The position numbers were made by a program, and so were the translations under genes. From Eonycteris spelaea (taxonomy: Eukaryota; Chordata; Mammalia; Chiroptera; Pteropodidae), in NCBI GenBank assembly GCA_003508835.1, contig PUFA01000116.1:3038001-3102000 (forward strand): DNA of 64,000 nt. The letters are read 5' to 3'. Positions within the stretch are counted from its first letter, which is position 1. Every line of letters begins with the position of its first letter. The notes below the pieces were generated by a model. The model ran no database searches, had not been told where the DNA came from, and saw only the letters and a program-made list of their open reading frames with translations. Positions 11,480-22,450 of the stretch are shown piece by piece.

Positions 11480-12520
11480 ATTTTAAGAGAGTATCTTGTT
11501 TATTCCTATAAAAAAAAAACTTGATACCCAAAGTTCTAAGATCTAAAAGTACATAAATAATGCTGTGTTCAATAATTAGAGAATATACAGTCTTCTCGAG
11601 AAAACATGGAACATTTACAAAAATTGACAATATAATAAGCCACAATACACAAATCTCAACATATGTCCAAGAATTAATATCTCTGGCTATGATGCAGTCA
11701 CATAGGAATCAATAAATCATCAACTATGTGTGCATAAAATTTTAAAAATCACTTTTAAGTAGTACATGGACTAAGAATTATAACAGATTTTAAAAGGCAC
11801 TGAACATTACTAACAATAAGGAAAATATTATACAACAAAACTTCCTTTAAATGGAATCTACAGCTTTAAATACTTACATTAAAAATAAAAAATGTCAGTT
11901 AAGCATTCATCTTATAAAGTATTAAGAATAAATACATAAAAAGTAGAAAAAAGAATACATTCTAATGATATAGAATGCAAAAATGAGAAGAATTAGGAGC
12001 CTAAGAACTTGTTCTTCAAAAAGATAAATAATGTGGACAAGTCTCTGTTTAGAATGAAGAAGAAAAAAGTGGAGAAGGCTCAAGTAGGGGCTAAATTTTA
12101 GACTCACACAACATTAAAAAAGGTAATGAGAATACAATTAATGACTTGAAAACTTAATGAAATGGACCAAACTATAAATTGTGATACCAACTCTACAGAA
12201 CGCTTGAATACCACTATAACCATGGAAATAATCGAATCAGTGATTAAAAGAGGCTTCTACACGAAAAAACTCCATATGATACATAATATAGGTGAATTTC
12301 ACCAATCTTTTAAATTTAGTACAGTATTATAGCAACAGTGAGCCAGGAAGAAAAAATGCTCTTAACTCATTTTTGTGTATACTTAAAACTTTGACACTAA
12401 CAATTGTGACAAAAGGGTATAAGCAAGAAAAAAATTAATTGTACAATAATCCAAACCAAGTATTAGAAAGAAACATTTAAGAGTTAAAGAAAAATACTAT
12501 AGAATGTTCATTTTTATTAA
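11480..12520 (+). mobile_element. Old L1 ORF2 fragment
   Basis: Diverged but ordered L1 ORF2 motifs: GAGAATATACAGTCTTCTCG, AAACATGGAACATTTACAAA, AATAAGCCACAATACACAAA, then A-rich lysine-rich coding remnants such as AATGTGGACAAGTCTCTGTT (about 12035) and ATGAAATGGACCAAACTATA (about 12155). Many frameshifts; no protein survives. Confidence 0.7.
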
Positions 12521-12574
12521 TGTCAAGTAGGTTATTCAGACCAACAATGCAGCTGTTTAATAAAAAGCTTTAAA

Positions 12575-12666
12575 AAATACATATGTATACATGTGTATAT
12601 ATATACATACTTTAAGAAATATATATGTATATATGTGTATATATGTATGTGCATATGTATGTATGT

Positions 12667-12716
<50 letters not shown>
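12575..12716 (+). repeat. Compound (TA/TATG)n-(TG)n microsatellite
   Basis: Interrupted TATA/CATA/TATG units from about 12575 pass into a (TATG)n stretch and then about 20 uninterrupted TG units ending near 12716. It generates spurious open frames on both strands. Confidence 0.95.
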
Positions 12717-12719
<3 letters not shown>

Positions 12720-13489
12720 AAATTGCAGCTGAAACTCAGATGGAAAATAATGTACTGAGCTTCAAAGCTGCTCCTGAAGTGTGGACACTGGCTAATCCCA
12801 GTAAATTTAGACTTCATTTTGGCAGCCTTTGCAGACGTGGGTCAGAAGTCAAGGATCCAACCTTAACTAATGTGGGGGATCAAATTGGAGACCACTTCCA
12901 TATTAAACTAGGATCCTCCAAAATGTACACCCAGGGTAAAGGTGAACTAAAATTTAATCTCTCATTAATTACCCTCAGGGGACTTTAGAGAAGAATGGTT
13001 CTGAGCAAAGGAGAGAAAAAAGAAAATGGTAAATGCTCATTCCTAATAAGTTTGAGTTACGTGCTAGCCTTCATGTGGATTTTGGTCCAGGAACTTTGAT
13101 ACATGACTTGGTGAAAGACATCCTCTAAAATAATGATTGTGACTCCAGGTGCCTGGAGAATTCTTGATGAAGGATAGGACCTTCACCAGAGATCTCAAAA
13201 AATTCACAGAATAATTTATTTAAGGATAATGAGAAGTACAGAGTCAAAGATAGTCAAATATTCAAGGAAAGAGAATAAGCCAGCATAGTGGTAAATAATT
13301 CAAGTACTGGGAGCATCAGCTACAGATTATAATATATTTGCAAACAAACAAAAATCAAGAGACACTAAGAAGAAATTCTAAAAGATTTTGTTTATTTTTG
13401 AGATTCTAGAAGGAATAATGAGCAAATAAATTGGTAAATATGTTGCTAAATATACACAAATATTAAAGTATTAAAAAGTAAAAATAATA
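12717..13489. other. Unclassified intron
   Basis: Follows the TG repeat. A plus-strand open frame (12593-12988) runs through the microsatellite and on for about 90 codons with no recognisable domain. The rest is AT-rich with no firm repeat match. Confidence 0.5.
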
Positions 13490-14140
13490 TTATAAAACCT
13501 AAATGCTGACAAGAATATAGAGCAACAGGAGCTCACATTCAAGGCTGGCGGGAACGAAATTGGTACAAACACTTTGGAAGATATTTGATGGCTCTTACAA
13601 ATCTAAGCATACTCCTACCATATGCTACATAAATTGTGCTCTTTGGTATTTACCCAAAAGAGTTGAAAAATTATGACCACATAAAAAACCTGCACTTGGT
13701 TGTTTATAATAGCTTAATCATAATTGCCAAAACTTGGAAACAACCAAGATGCACTTTGGCAGGTGAATGGCTAAACACTATTATTTAGTGCTAAAAAGAA
13801 GTGAGTTAACAAAGTTAACCAACCATAAAAAGACATGGAAGAACCTAGATGCATATTACTAAGTGAAATCAGCCGAATCTGAAAAGGCAACATACTGTAT
13901 GATTCTAGAAAAATCAAAGCCATAGAGAGTAAAAAGATAAGTGGTTGCCAGGGGTCGGGGAGGAAGGATGAAATGGACAGGCAGAGAACAGAGGATTTCA
14001 GGGCTGTTATAACACTCTGTATGATACCATAAGAATGAATACATGTCATCATGCATTTGTCCAAACCCACAGAATATATAACACCAAGAGTGAACCCTTG
14101 ACTTTGAACCCTTTGTCACATATGACTTTATGTGACAGGA
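13490..14140 (+). mobile_element. L1M (ancient) 3' end
   Basis: Clear L1M 3' UTR order: TTTGGAAGATATTTGATGGC, CTCCTACCATATGCTACATA, GGTATTTACCCAAAAGAGTT, CCAAAACTTGGAAACAACCA, GCATATTACTAAGTGAAATC, GTGGTTGCCAGGGGTCGGGG, ACTCTGTATGATACCATAAG and CCCACAGAATATATAACACC. The copy is about 650 bp and non-coding. Confidence 0.87.
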
Positions 14141-14394
14141 GCTAGAAACAATAGAAGACAGACTTTATATGTGTTCGTTCATATGAATTTCAGAAACAGG
14201 AAACACTAAATAATATTTCTTTTAGAGAGATGTAAATCTTACACTTAAAAAATGGCAGACTTATCACAAATTCAGAATAATGATGTGTCTAGGGGCAAAA
14301 TGCAATAGGGGAGAGGCAAGCAAGACACTTCTAACTCAGTCATGGTTCCAAGGGTGTCTCTCTATTTTGTTTTTTAAATATGCATTTCTTAACC

Positions 14395-16275
14395 CTAGCG
14401 ATTCCATAAGAACACTGCTAGTAAAGTTTCTAGATACAAAATCAATGTTCAAAAATCCAAAGAGTTCCTATACTCTGATAATGAAATGTCAGAAAAAGAA
14501 GTGGAAACAATAATTCCTTTTGCAATTGCAACAAAAAGAATAAAATACCTAGGAATAAATCTAACGAAACATGTGAAGGACCTATATAATGAAATCTATA
14601 AGACCCTATTAAAAGAAATAAAAAAGATATTCCGTGTTCTTGGATTGGAAGAATCAAAATAGTTAAAAAGACCATATTACCTAAAACATTATAGAGATTT
14701 AATGCAATCCCTATCAAAATTCAATTGGCACTTTTTAAAGAAATGGAACAAAAAACCCATCAGATTTGTATGGAAGCACAAAAGACCTCAAATTGCCAAA
14801 GCCATCCTGAGAAAAAAGAATGAGGCTATAGGTATCACTGTGCCTGACTTAAAATTGCACTATGTAGAGACAGTAATCAAATGGCATGGTATTGGCAGAA
14901 AAACAGGCACACAGACTAGTAAAACAGAATAGAGAGTCCAGAAACAAACCCATGTTTATATGGGCAAATACTTTTCAACAAAAAAGCCAAAAGCATACAG
15001 TGGAGAATGGAAAGCCTCTTCAATAAATGGTGCTGGGAAAACTGGAAGCCACCTGCAAAAGAATGAAACTAGACCGTTGTCTATCATCACACACCAAAAT
15101 TAACTCAAAATGGATTAAGGACCCAAATATAAGACCCAAAGCAATAAAATGAATAGAAGAAAACATAGTAACTAAACTCAAGGACCTTGCACTTAAAGAG
15201 GATTTTATGAATTTGACCTCAAAGGCAAGGGAAGTAAAAACAAAAAGAAATGGATTGGACTAATCAAACTAGAAAGCTTCTGCAGAGGGGGAAAAAAAAG
15301 GCAACAAGGTAAAGAAACAACCATCAGAATGGGAAAATATATTTGCAAGCAATGCCTCCTATAAGGGCCTAATATACAAAATATACAAAGAACTCATATG
15401 AGTCAATACCAACAATAAACAATCTAATCGAAAATAGCAGCGAACCTGAACAGACACTCTTCACAAGACATTGGCCAACAAACATATTAAAAGATGATCG
15501 TCATCACTAGCTATTAGGGAAATGCAAATCAAAACCACAAGGAGATATCATCTCACACCTGTTAGAACAGCTATTATCAACAGGACAAGTAATAAAAAAT
15601 GTTGGAGAGGATGCAGAGAAAAAGGAATCTTCATATGCTGCAAAATTAGTACAGCCATTATGGAAAACAATATGGAGGTTCCTCAAAAAAATTAAGAATT
15701 GATTTACCATATGATCCAGCAATCCCTTTACTGGGTATTTACCCAAAGACTTGAAAACTCATATCTGAAAAGATATTTGTACATTTGTACATTGATGTTT
15801 ATAGCAGCATTATTCACAGTGGCCAGGTAATGGAAGTGGCTGAAGTGTCCTACGATAAATGATTGGATAAAGAAGTTGTGGTGCATATGTACAATGGAAA
15901 ATCACTCAGCCATAAGAAGAGATGAAATCCTGCCATTTGTGACAGGATGGATGGACCTCAAGATAATCATGCTAAGTGAAATAAGCCAGACAGAAAAAGT
16001 GAAAACCACATATCACTTATATGTGGGATATAAACCTAAAAGCAACAAATGAACAGGACAAACAGAGACTCATGGACATGGACCATAGACTAGTGGTTAC
16101 CAAAGGGTGGGGGGAGGAGTAAGGTAAATGGAGTAAAAGGGGTCAAACATGTGGTGAAGAAATGTAACTATGGGAGGGGAACACACAATGCCTTACTGTT
16201 AAATTGTACACCTGAAACTTATTGGATTTCGCTAATGCCACCAAAAAATAAAAATTAAAACAAAAAAATGTTTCT
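14395..16275 (+). mobile_element. L1, 5'-truncated, ORF2 C-terminus plus 3' UTR and poly(A)
   Basis: The youngest-looking L1 in the window. It starts inside ORF2 (CTAGATACAAAATCAATGTT) and runs through the ORF2 C-terminal region. A surviving open stretch at 14702-14932 contains the L1 motif [12 protein letters not shown]. It continues through GGAAAACAATATGGAGGTTC and GCTAAGTGAAATAAGCCAGA into a G-rich 3' UTR (GGGTGGGGGGAGGAG) and ends TGTACACCTGAAACTTATTG then an A-rich tail at about 16245-16268. Stops and frameshifts make it inactive. I could not identify target-site duplications by eye. Confidence 0.9.
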
Positions 16276-17499
16276 TTATATACTCTTTTGTTCCTATGAC
16301 ATATATCAGAGTAAACCATTTTAAAATGTTAAGTGATTTTTAATATGGAGAACAATATATTTAACTAACAGAACTTGAAGAAGTGAAATATTCTCATGAA
16401 GTCTTGTCTTCCATTGGCATGTAAGAATAACTGATCATGGTAAATATATGAAATGTCATAGCACTTTGACAGTTTACATATAATTATATATGTATGTAAT
16501 TATATAGGAGTGAATATATGTATGTTTATTTTTATAAGTAAATTTAACTTATACATATGTAAATTATGTATGTGTATATATATGCAATGCCATACTTTTT
16601 GATATGTACATGGAAATAAACTTGCAAAATTGGAGATATTATATAATGACATTCATTTCCAGTGATGTTATTCAAGTGTTTGAAGTCTCAATCCACCTTC
16701 TTCTCAGCAGCATAAGAACAGCTATGTAACCAAGTGAGACAATGTATGCTTTCCGTATGATCTCTTGACAGTAGAGAATATATATGTGATCTGTCAACCA
16801 AAAGGGAAAACTACCAAAATCTTATTTGTTGTGCATTTGTTCCCTATGAATGCCTCTTTTTCAGTGAAACTTGACAAATTATTAAATAAATTGAATAAAG
16901 TAGGGACGCACAGCATGTGTCAGCTGGTGGCAGAAATGAGCAAGGTCTATGTAACAGAAATGCTTATTTAAAGTTTCATGTATTTTCAATGTCAGAAAAG
17001 GTACATCCAAGGTGAAACCAACTCTGAAACTTCACATGCTAGAGGCAGTTTTTAGAAACCTGACATTGGAAAATTGAGACTAAATAGATGAAGAATTACT
17101 GCACATTTACTTTTTTGTATATTTCTGAAACTCTATGGACTCTATACAAAAAATGCAGGTATTAACAGAAAATAGAAAACAATGGAACGGCAATTGGATT
17201 GGAAATGACTCTAAGACTGAGTTGATATGCAATATACGCTTTATCAAAGAATCTATTAAGGTCAGCGGAGGCCGAGGAATAGAAGTCAATAAGGGGTCAT
17301 GAATTGGAAGTGCAAACAGAACAAAAGTGCAACCATAAAAAATGCAATTAATCATTAAACAATGTAACTTTCTTTATATGCAGTGGAAAATAATGGCCAC
17401 ATTCTCTTTAAAAATGAGTACACTATTATAATATTTTTTGATAATGCCAGGAGTAAAGAATATCTAATGTTTACTTAGGCGATGTGACAGTTTTAAATT
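16276..17499. other. Unclassified AT-rich intron
   Basis: Includes a TATATG-rich patch at about 16480-16590. No gene or firm repeat seen. Open frames at 16765-16971 and 17107-17355 look fortuitous. Confidence 0.5.
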
Positions 17500-17965
17500 A
17501 TAGCTGCAAATACTTCACCACTTCTCCCATGGAGAGCTGTGGTCCATGTCCCTGCCCTGAGATATGGGAGGGTTACGACTGTCACGAGCAACAGAGGATG
17601 GCAGAAGTGACACTCACTCATGAAGCCTGGTGTTGCTATATAAAATGTCTGCCCACCCGAGACTGCCTGCTGGAGAGGTCACATGCAGGGGCTCTGGCCC
17701 ACAGCACCAGCTGAATCCACCTTTCATCTGTCCCAGCCCAGGCCCCAGCACATGAGTTTAGAAGCTGGCAGATGATTCCAGTTACTTCTCAACCACTCAA
17801 GTCATGCCAGCTGAGTCTCAGACATCATGGGGCAGAGGCATCCCTGCTGTTCCCTATCTGAGGTCTTGACTCACAGAATCTGTGATCATTAACAACAAAA
17901 AAAAGTGATTGTTTTGCCTAATAAGTTTTGTGGTTGTTTACTACTGGTGATACATAACCAGAACA
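17500..17965 (+). mobile_element. LTR, probable MaLR (MLT1-like)
   Basis: GC-richer block with AGAGGTCACATGCAGGGGCT, CCCAGCCCAGGCCCCAGCAC and CTGTTCCCTATCTGAGG. It ends with the typical LTR tail TGATTGTTTTGCCTAATAAG, TTTTGTGGTTGTTTACTACT and GATACATAACCAGAACAG. An old solitary LTR with no internal region beside it. Confidence 0.65.
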
Positions 17966-19459
17966 GGTAACTATGCACTAATCATGGAATTGAGGATAAT
18001 TTATTATTAATGAGAAGATAAAGCATACTTATTATGTAAAGCAATGTGATTTGAGTTAAATTATACAGGGCATAGATTACATTCCTAGAAATCCCTGGGT
18101 GAACACAAATAAAATGGGCAGATCTAACAGTGGAACACATTGATGAAAACACAAAGCAAGCAAAAATATGATAGACCAACTTCACATTAAATCATTAGCA
18201 TCACATCAGTGTTCATGTAACAAGAACCTCTAAGATTCATGATTCCTAGAAAATTGTGGGCTCTGTTTAAGGTATTTTTCTTAACAGATAAAAATAGCAG
18301 GAGCTCAAAAAGATCCTGCATCATAAGTAAAATTTTTTCATAAATACTTTCCACATTGATTCTCACCGTGTAGCTCTAGTCCTTAGAATCCAGGGTCTTT
18401 CCTTGATCTTTCCCTGGTACCTAAATTTTAGTTCTGCTTATTTTTTCAACTATAAGTATCAGCACTTTGACCATTACTTTCACAATTCAGCCTTTATTTC
18501 TGGGAGCCTTCTCGCCCTTCACTGTTTGGCATAATATAACCTTTGATCCTTGTTTCGAGCCCTCTGAACCTCAGTTGAACGCCTTCTCAATATGAATTCA
18601 ACCCCCTAGTAATGTCCAAGAAATTACTTATCTTTTCTGACCCTGTCTGCTCTCACCTATACTTTCTTCCCATAAAATTTTGTTGATTCAGCCTTAATCT
18701 CATCTCTGCTTTCAATTTTGCGGGACAGCTGAGCAGTCATTGGAGCTTTCAGTTACCAAAATTAATAAATATTTACAAGCACATTATATTCTTAGAGACA
18801 GGAATTACAGTGTGACAGCTACATTTTCTTTCTCCTCACAAAGAAATAACTACCTCTGACAGCAGGAATCTGGTAAACAGAAGATATATGAAGAATGGAA
18901 AAGGCTCCATGACTACCTTATGTAGAGAGGTTTTAAGAAATAGAATTAGCACTGAAGGAAGAAAATGACCTAATGTTCTCAATTACAGATGCTTGAAAAA
19001 ACTGAAATATCACACATCTTTAAAGATGGTTACTGTCATGGCCAACATACTGTTAGAAATGGAATGAAAAGTTACATTCCAAATACATAAATCAGAAATT
19101 CGAGAAGGGAAATATCATAAATTAAGGCCGCAATGTTAGATAGTAGGAGACATTGGAAATTAAATTAAAAATATAATGACATTGGGACATAAAAATACAA
19201 TAATTCAGTTACTAATTTAGAGTCAAGATATGGACTAAATATCATTGCTGACCACAAGAATGAGGACATGGGATCAAATTAAGGAGTTATACATAATAGT
19301 TTTATGAAGATGCTAAACATGAATACCATTTGAACATACATAAATTAAAACTGGGTCAAAGGCTCTAAGCCATAAAGGAGATAGTTTGAATATTAGTAGT
19401 GGTACATCTTAATATTCTAGGGTTCTTATAAGTTTTAGAAAGAATCATGTATATTCAAT
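17966..19459. other. Unclassified intron
   Basis: AT-rich sequence, with a pyrimidine-richer stretch at 18360-18700. I recognise no repeat family or exon. Confidence 0.5.
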
Positions 19460-20190
19460 GTATAGTTGTTCTCATGTATCAAACACTCATAGGGTCCAAG
19501 GATATGGAAGTCAACAATATAGATCTGTCCAAACTTCTGAACTTTAAGTTTATTCAAGTGCAGGGGACAATAAACTAATAAAGAACATATTATATTAGGA
19601 GAGACAAAAGTTTTGGATAAAAAGTAATTAGATAGGCAGGAAAGGGGGTTAGGAGCAGAGGAGTCGGTGGGAGGAGTTGTTTCTACTAAAGTAAAATTAA
19701 AAAATAAGAGTCAGAGAGGGCCTCATTAAGGAGGTGATATTTGGACAAAGACTTCAAAAGGAGGAGGCAGGCAGCTATATAGACAAGCAGAGCAGCATTC
19801 AAGGCAGGGAAACAACAAGGTCAGAGATGTCTTGGACACCACTTCCAAGAATACTGTCAGGAGAGTGCAGCCAAAGCAGAGACAATGAGAATGTATGAGG
19901 AGGTGAGTCGGAGAGGTTCCGAGGACCTACCATACAAGGCCTTACGGCTGTTTCAAGGACCATTACTTCATCAGCAGTACACAATGGTAACTAGTGAAAG
20001 ACTGTGAGGGAGGATGATGTGGTCTGGCTTGCATTTTAGAAGTATGGTTCTGGCCATTGTGCTGAGAGCAGACTGCAGGAGTGCAGAGGTAAAGTAGGGA
20101 GACCATTTAGAGGATTCAAGCAGAGATCAGTGAGAGAGTATGGCGGCTCAGAAGAGGGGCAGCAGGTTTCGCCATGTTTTTAAGGTACAG
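19460..20190 (-). mobile_element. L2 LINE, about 730 bp, reverse orientation
   Basis: Read left to right, this is the reverse complement of L2: CAAACACTCATAGGGTCCAA, GAGGGCCTCATTAAGGAGGT, GATATTTGGACAAAGACTTC, AGCATTCAAGGCAGGGAAAC, CATACAAGGCCTTACGGCTG, GAGGATGATGTGGTCTGGCT, TTCTGGCCATTGTGCTGAGA and GTAGGGAGACCATTTAGAGG. These correspond to the ORF2 C-terminal and 3' UTR portions. The ATG of the open frame at 20140-20379 lies in the end of this element. Confidence 0.68.
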
Positions 20191-21769
20191 GCAATAGAAT
20201 CTGGTGATGGTCCAAAGTTAAAGAACTCCAAGTATATTGGTCTGAGCAGACAAGGTGACTCAGTCAGATATAAGACAATTACTTATGAGCCAGATGTGCC
20301 TAATGGCCTTAAAATCTCTTTAGACTCTTTAGAATATAGTGTGGTACCAAACACAAATACTTCTGCAGGCCAGTTTTGACCTTCGAGGTCAGTACTATCA
20401 ATCAAAGAATAAATAAGCTTTAACAAACAAGACCATTTTGTACAGCCACGTGTTGGGAGTACATGAACGGGCTTTCATAAATGAATGCTCGAGGTAATAC
20501 CAAAAAAGCCTGGTGCTGTTTCTGAGAAATTGCAACAATTTAGAATAACTATATAGTTTTTAAAAACTAATTGAAGAGAAAATTTCATTTAAATGAATAA
20601 AGTTAGCTTATCCTTTCATTGGGAGAAAAAGGGCTTTTTATAGTCACTCTTACGTGTATTATGTTAAAGTCCTAACATGGACTGATGATGACAAGCATCA
20701 TTCATCCTTTACATTAATTAAAACAGATGCCATAAATTACACACAAACAAAAAGTATAGATTTTTCAAACACTGTTTACTTAATGAGTATAATGAAGGTT
20801 TGCTTCATAGGAAGAACTGAAGGATAATATGATCATTGGCAATATGGTGAAAAAAATATATATATAAAAAACATACATATATATAATATATATATAATAT
20901 ATATATATATATAATATGTATTTACAGATATCTTTGTCCACCTTGCTGGACAAAAGTTTGTTTATGGATGAGAAGAAGAAAATAGTAGTGCCACCAAAAA
21001 CTGTGATTTATTTTAAAAAAGAAATCAGTTGCTTTGACTAGTATCTTAGAAGTTTTCACCAATGCACATTTTTTTATGGAAATAAGAGCTATTTATTAGA
21101 AAATTAACAAAAAGACAGATACTTGAAAGCCAATATTTTATTTTGAGAAAAATGTTATCTTTTCCAGTTTATTTACCCATAGTGCCTTCACCTCTTAATT
21201 TTTTAAACAATGTTTAAGAAAATTTTTAGTGTCTAATTATATCATATAAATCACACTGAAGCCTTTTTATGGAAATGACCATTAACATTGCTAAGTGTTA
21301 TTTTTGTACTTGTGTATAAAGTTTGGAATAGATGTGGACACAATTGCAGCTGTAAATTACTTCATGTTTTTCATTTTCAATAAATTTACACAGCAGGCAA
21401 CTGGTTAAGTATCTCTCAGGGTCTTTAAAATGAAAGCAGAAGCTTTATTAACTCATTTCCCACTGTTCTGACTAAATAAAAACATATCCTGAAATTTCAG
21501 CAAGTATTTAATAGCATGAATTTCTAAAAGGAAAAAAATTTGAAACAAAAAAAAAATGTCAACTGGATGGTCAGATTATCATGAGACAAAAAACTAACTG
21601 GGAGTCTGATAAGCCCATAAAATTATACCCAAGAATTAAAAATGATGGGTAAAGTTCTGTTGTTCATTACTCAACAGGAGAAGATAAAAAAAAACATTTT
21701 GAATCATTGAGCTGGAAGCTTGAGAAAGGGCAAAGAAATGATTAAAGGTTGTTCATCTTTAGTGCTGCA
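20191..21769 (+). other. Unresolved tract; short open frame then UTR-like AT-rich sequence
   Basis: A 79-codon open frame (20140-20379) starts inside the antisense L2 and ends TSAGQF-stop. Its amino-acid composition looks protein-like, but I cannot assign it to any family. It is followed by about 1 kb of AT-rich sequence ending with an AATAAA at about 21380, reminiscent of a 3' UTR. No clear poly(A) tract follows at the expected place. This could be an old retrocopy or chance. An AT repeat lies within (20850-20925). Confidence 0.3.
20850..20925. repeat. (TA)n-rich low-complexity tract
   Basis: Interrupted TATATA and AATATATA units. Prone to slippage and cruciform formation. Confidence 0.9.
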
Positions 21770-22450
21770 GGCTGCTGCTCTTAGGATCCAAGAGATCCTT
21801 CACCTGAGGCACCTGGCGCTGCTGAGACGTCCCCTGAGCAGCAGGAAGATGCTCCAGTGAGTCAGGAAAATGCTTTTGGACCGAGTTTGCTCTAAAATGA
21901 GTAAGGGCAGGGTTCTGCCCTGCAGATGGCGCCTCAGTTTTCTTTCCGGACCTAGCCAGATTCAGGAAGACATGCAGACAACAAAAGATGTTGAAAAGGA
22001 GGAAATAGAGTTCTTGTTGATTACGAGTGAATGTCTGTATTCAGATCACAAGTTTTCTGGACCAGCTCTACAACAGTGGCTGGGTGGCAAATGGGGGAAG
22101 ACATTACAAGGGTTAATAATAGTACCTGCTTCACAGAATTTTTGGAAGTGCGTATGTAGTTAATCCATGAGAAAATGACATAACAGAATATTTAGCTATT
22201 GTAGTCATTGAAAATAGCGATATTTTTGATGACTGGGTTACAGTCAGAAAGGTAGAGCGTCAGAAGCTGAAAAAAGACAAGGATATAATTTCAAATGATA
22301 TTAGGCGACCTCTCCAGTATAGAAGACAACTCTCAGGATGTCCACGCTGCTAACCAGATCGGTGCGTCACTGAATCTTAGCTTGCCCCATTTTGCAGTTC
22401 AAACTGTGCTTAAGACACAGCCTGGAGGACAGAGTTTCACTAACTTTTAA
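21770..22450 (+). pseudogene. Degenerate coding-like tract, possible processed pseudogene of unknown parent
   Basis: Three separate stretches read like protein but in different frames. At 21785-21895 there is an open stretch rich in Pro, Glu and Ala (P-E-A-P-G-A-A-E-T-S-P-E-Q-Q-E-D) ending in a stop. The 97-codon frame at 21870-22163 contains an acidic stretch K-D-V-E-K-E-E-I-E. At 22289-22450 there is an open stretch S-I-E-D-N-S-Q-D-V-H-A-A-N-Q-I-G-A ending S-F-T-N-F-stop. Just before the last one, the neighbouring frame reads lysine/arginine-rich (V-E-R-Q-K-L-K-K-D-K-D), as expected if one base was gained or lost. AATAAA follows the final stop within about 20 bases (22462-22467). I do not recognise the parent gene. 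An unmasked repeat is the alternative. Confidence 0.35.

Noticed and set aside
12557..12988. Open frames on both strands across the TG repeat (86 and 131 codons)
   Set aside because: The frames stay open because TG/CA repeats contain no stop codons. The protein is a Cys-Val or His-Thr repeat, followed by unrecognised sequence.
14702..14932. Plus-strand 76-codon open frame with lysine-rich sequence
   Set aside because: Recognised as the C-terminal part of L1 ORF2 in a truncated, stop-containing copy. Annotated as part of the L1, not as a gene.
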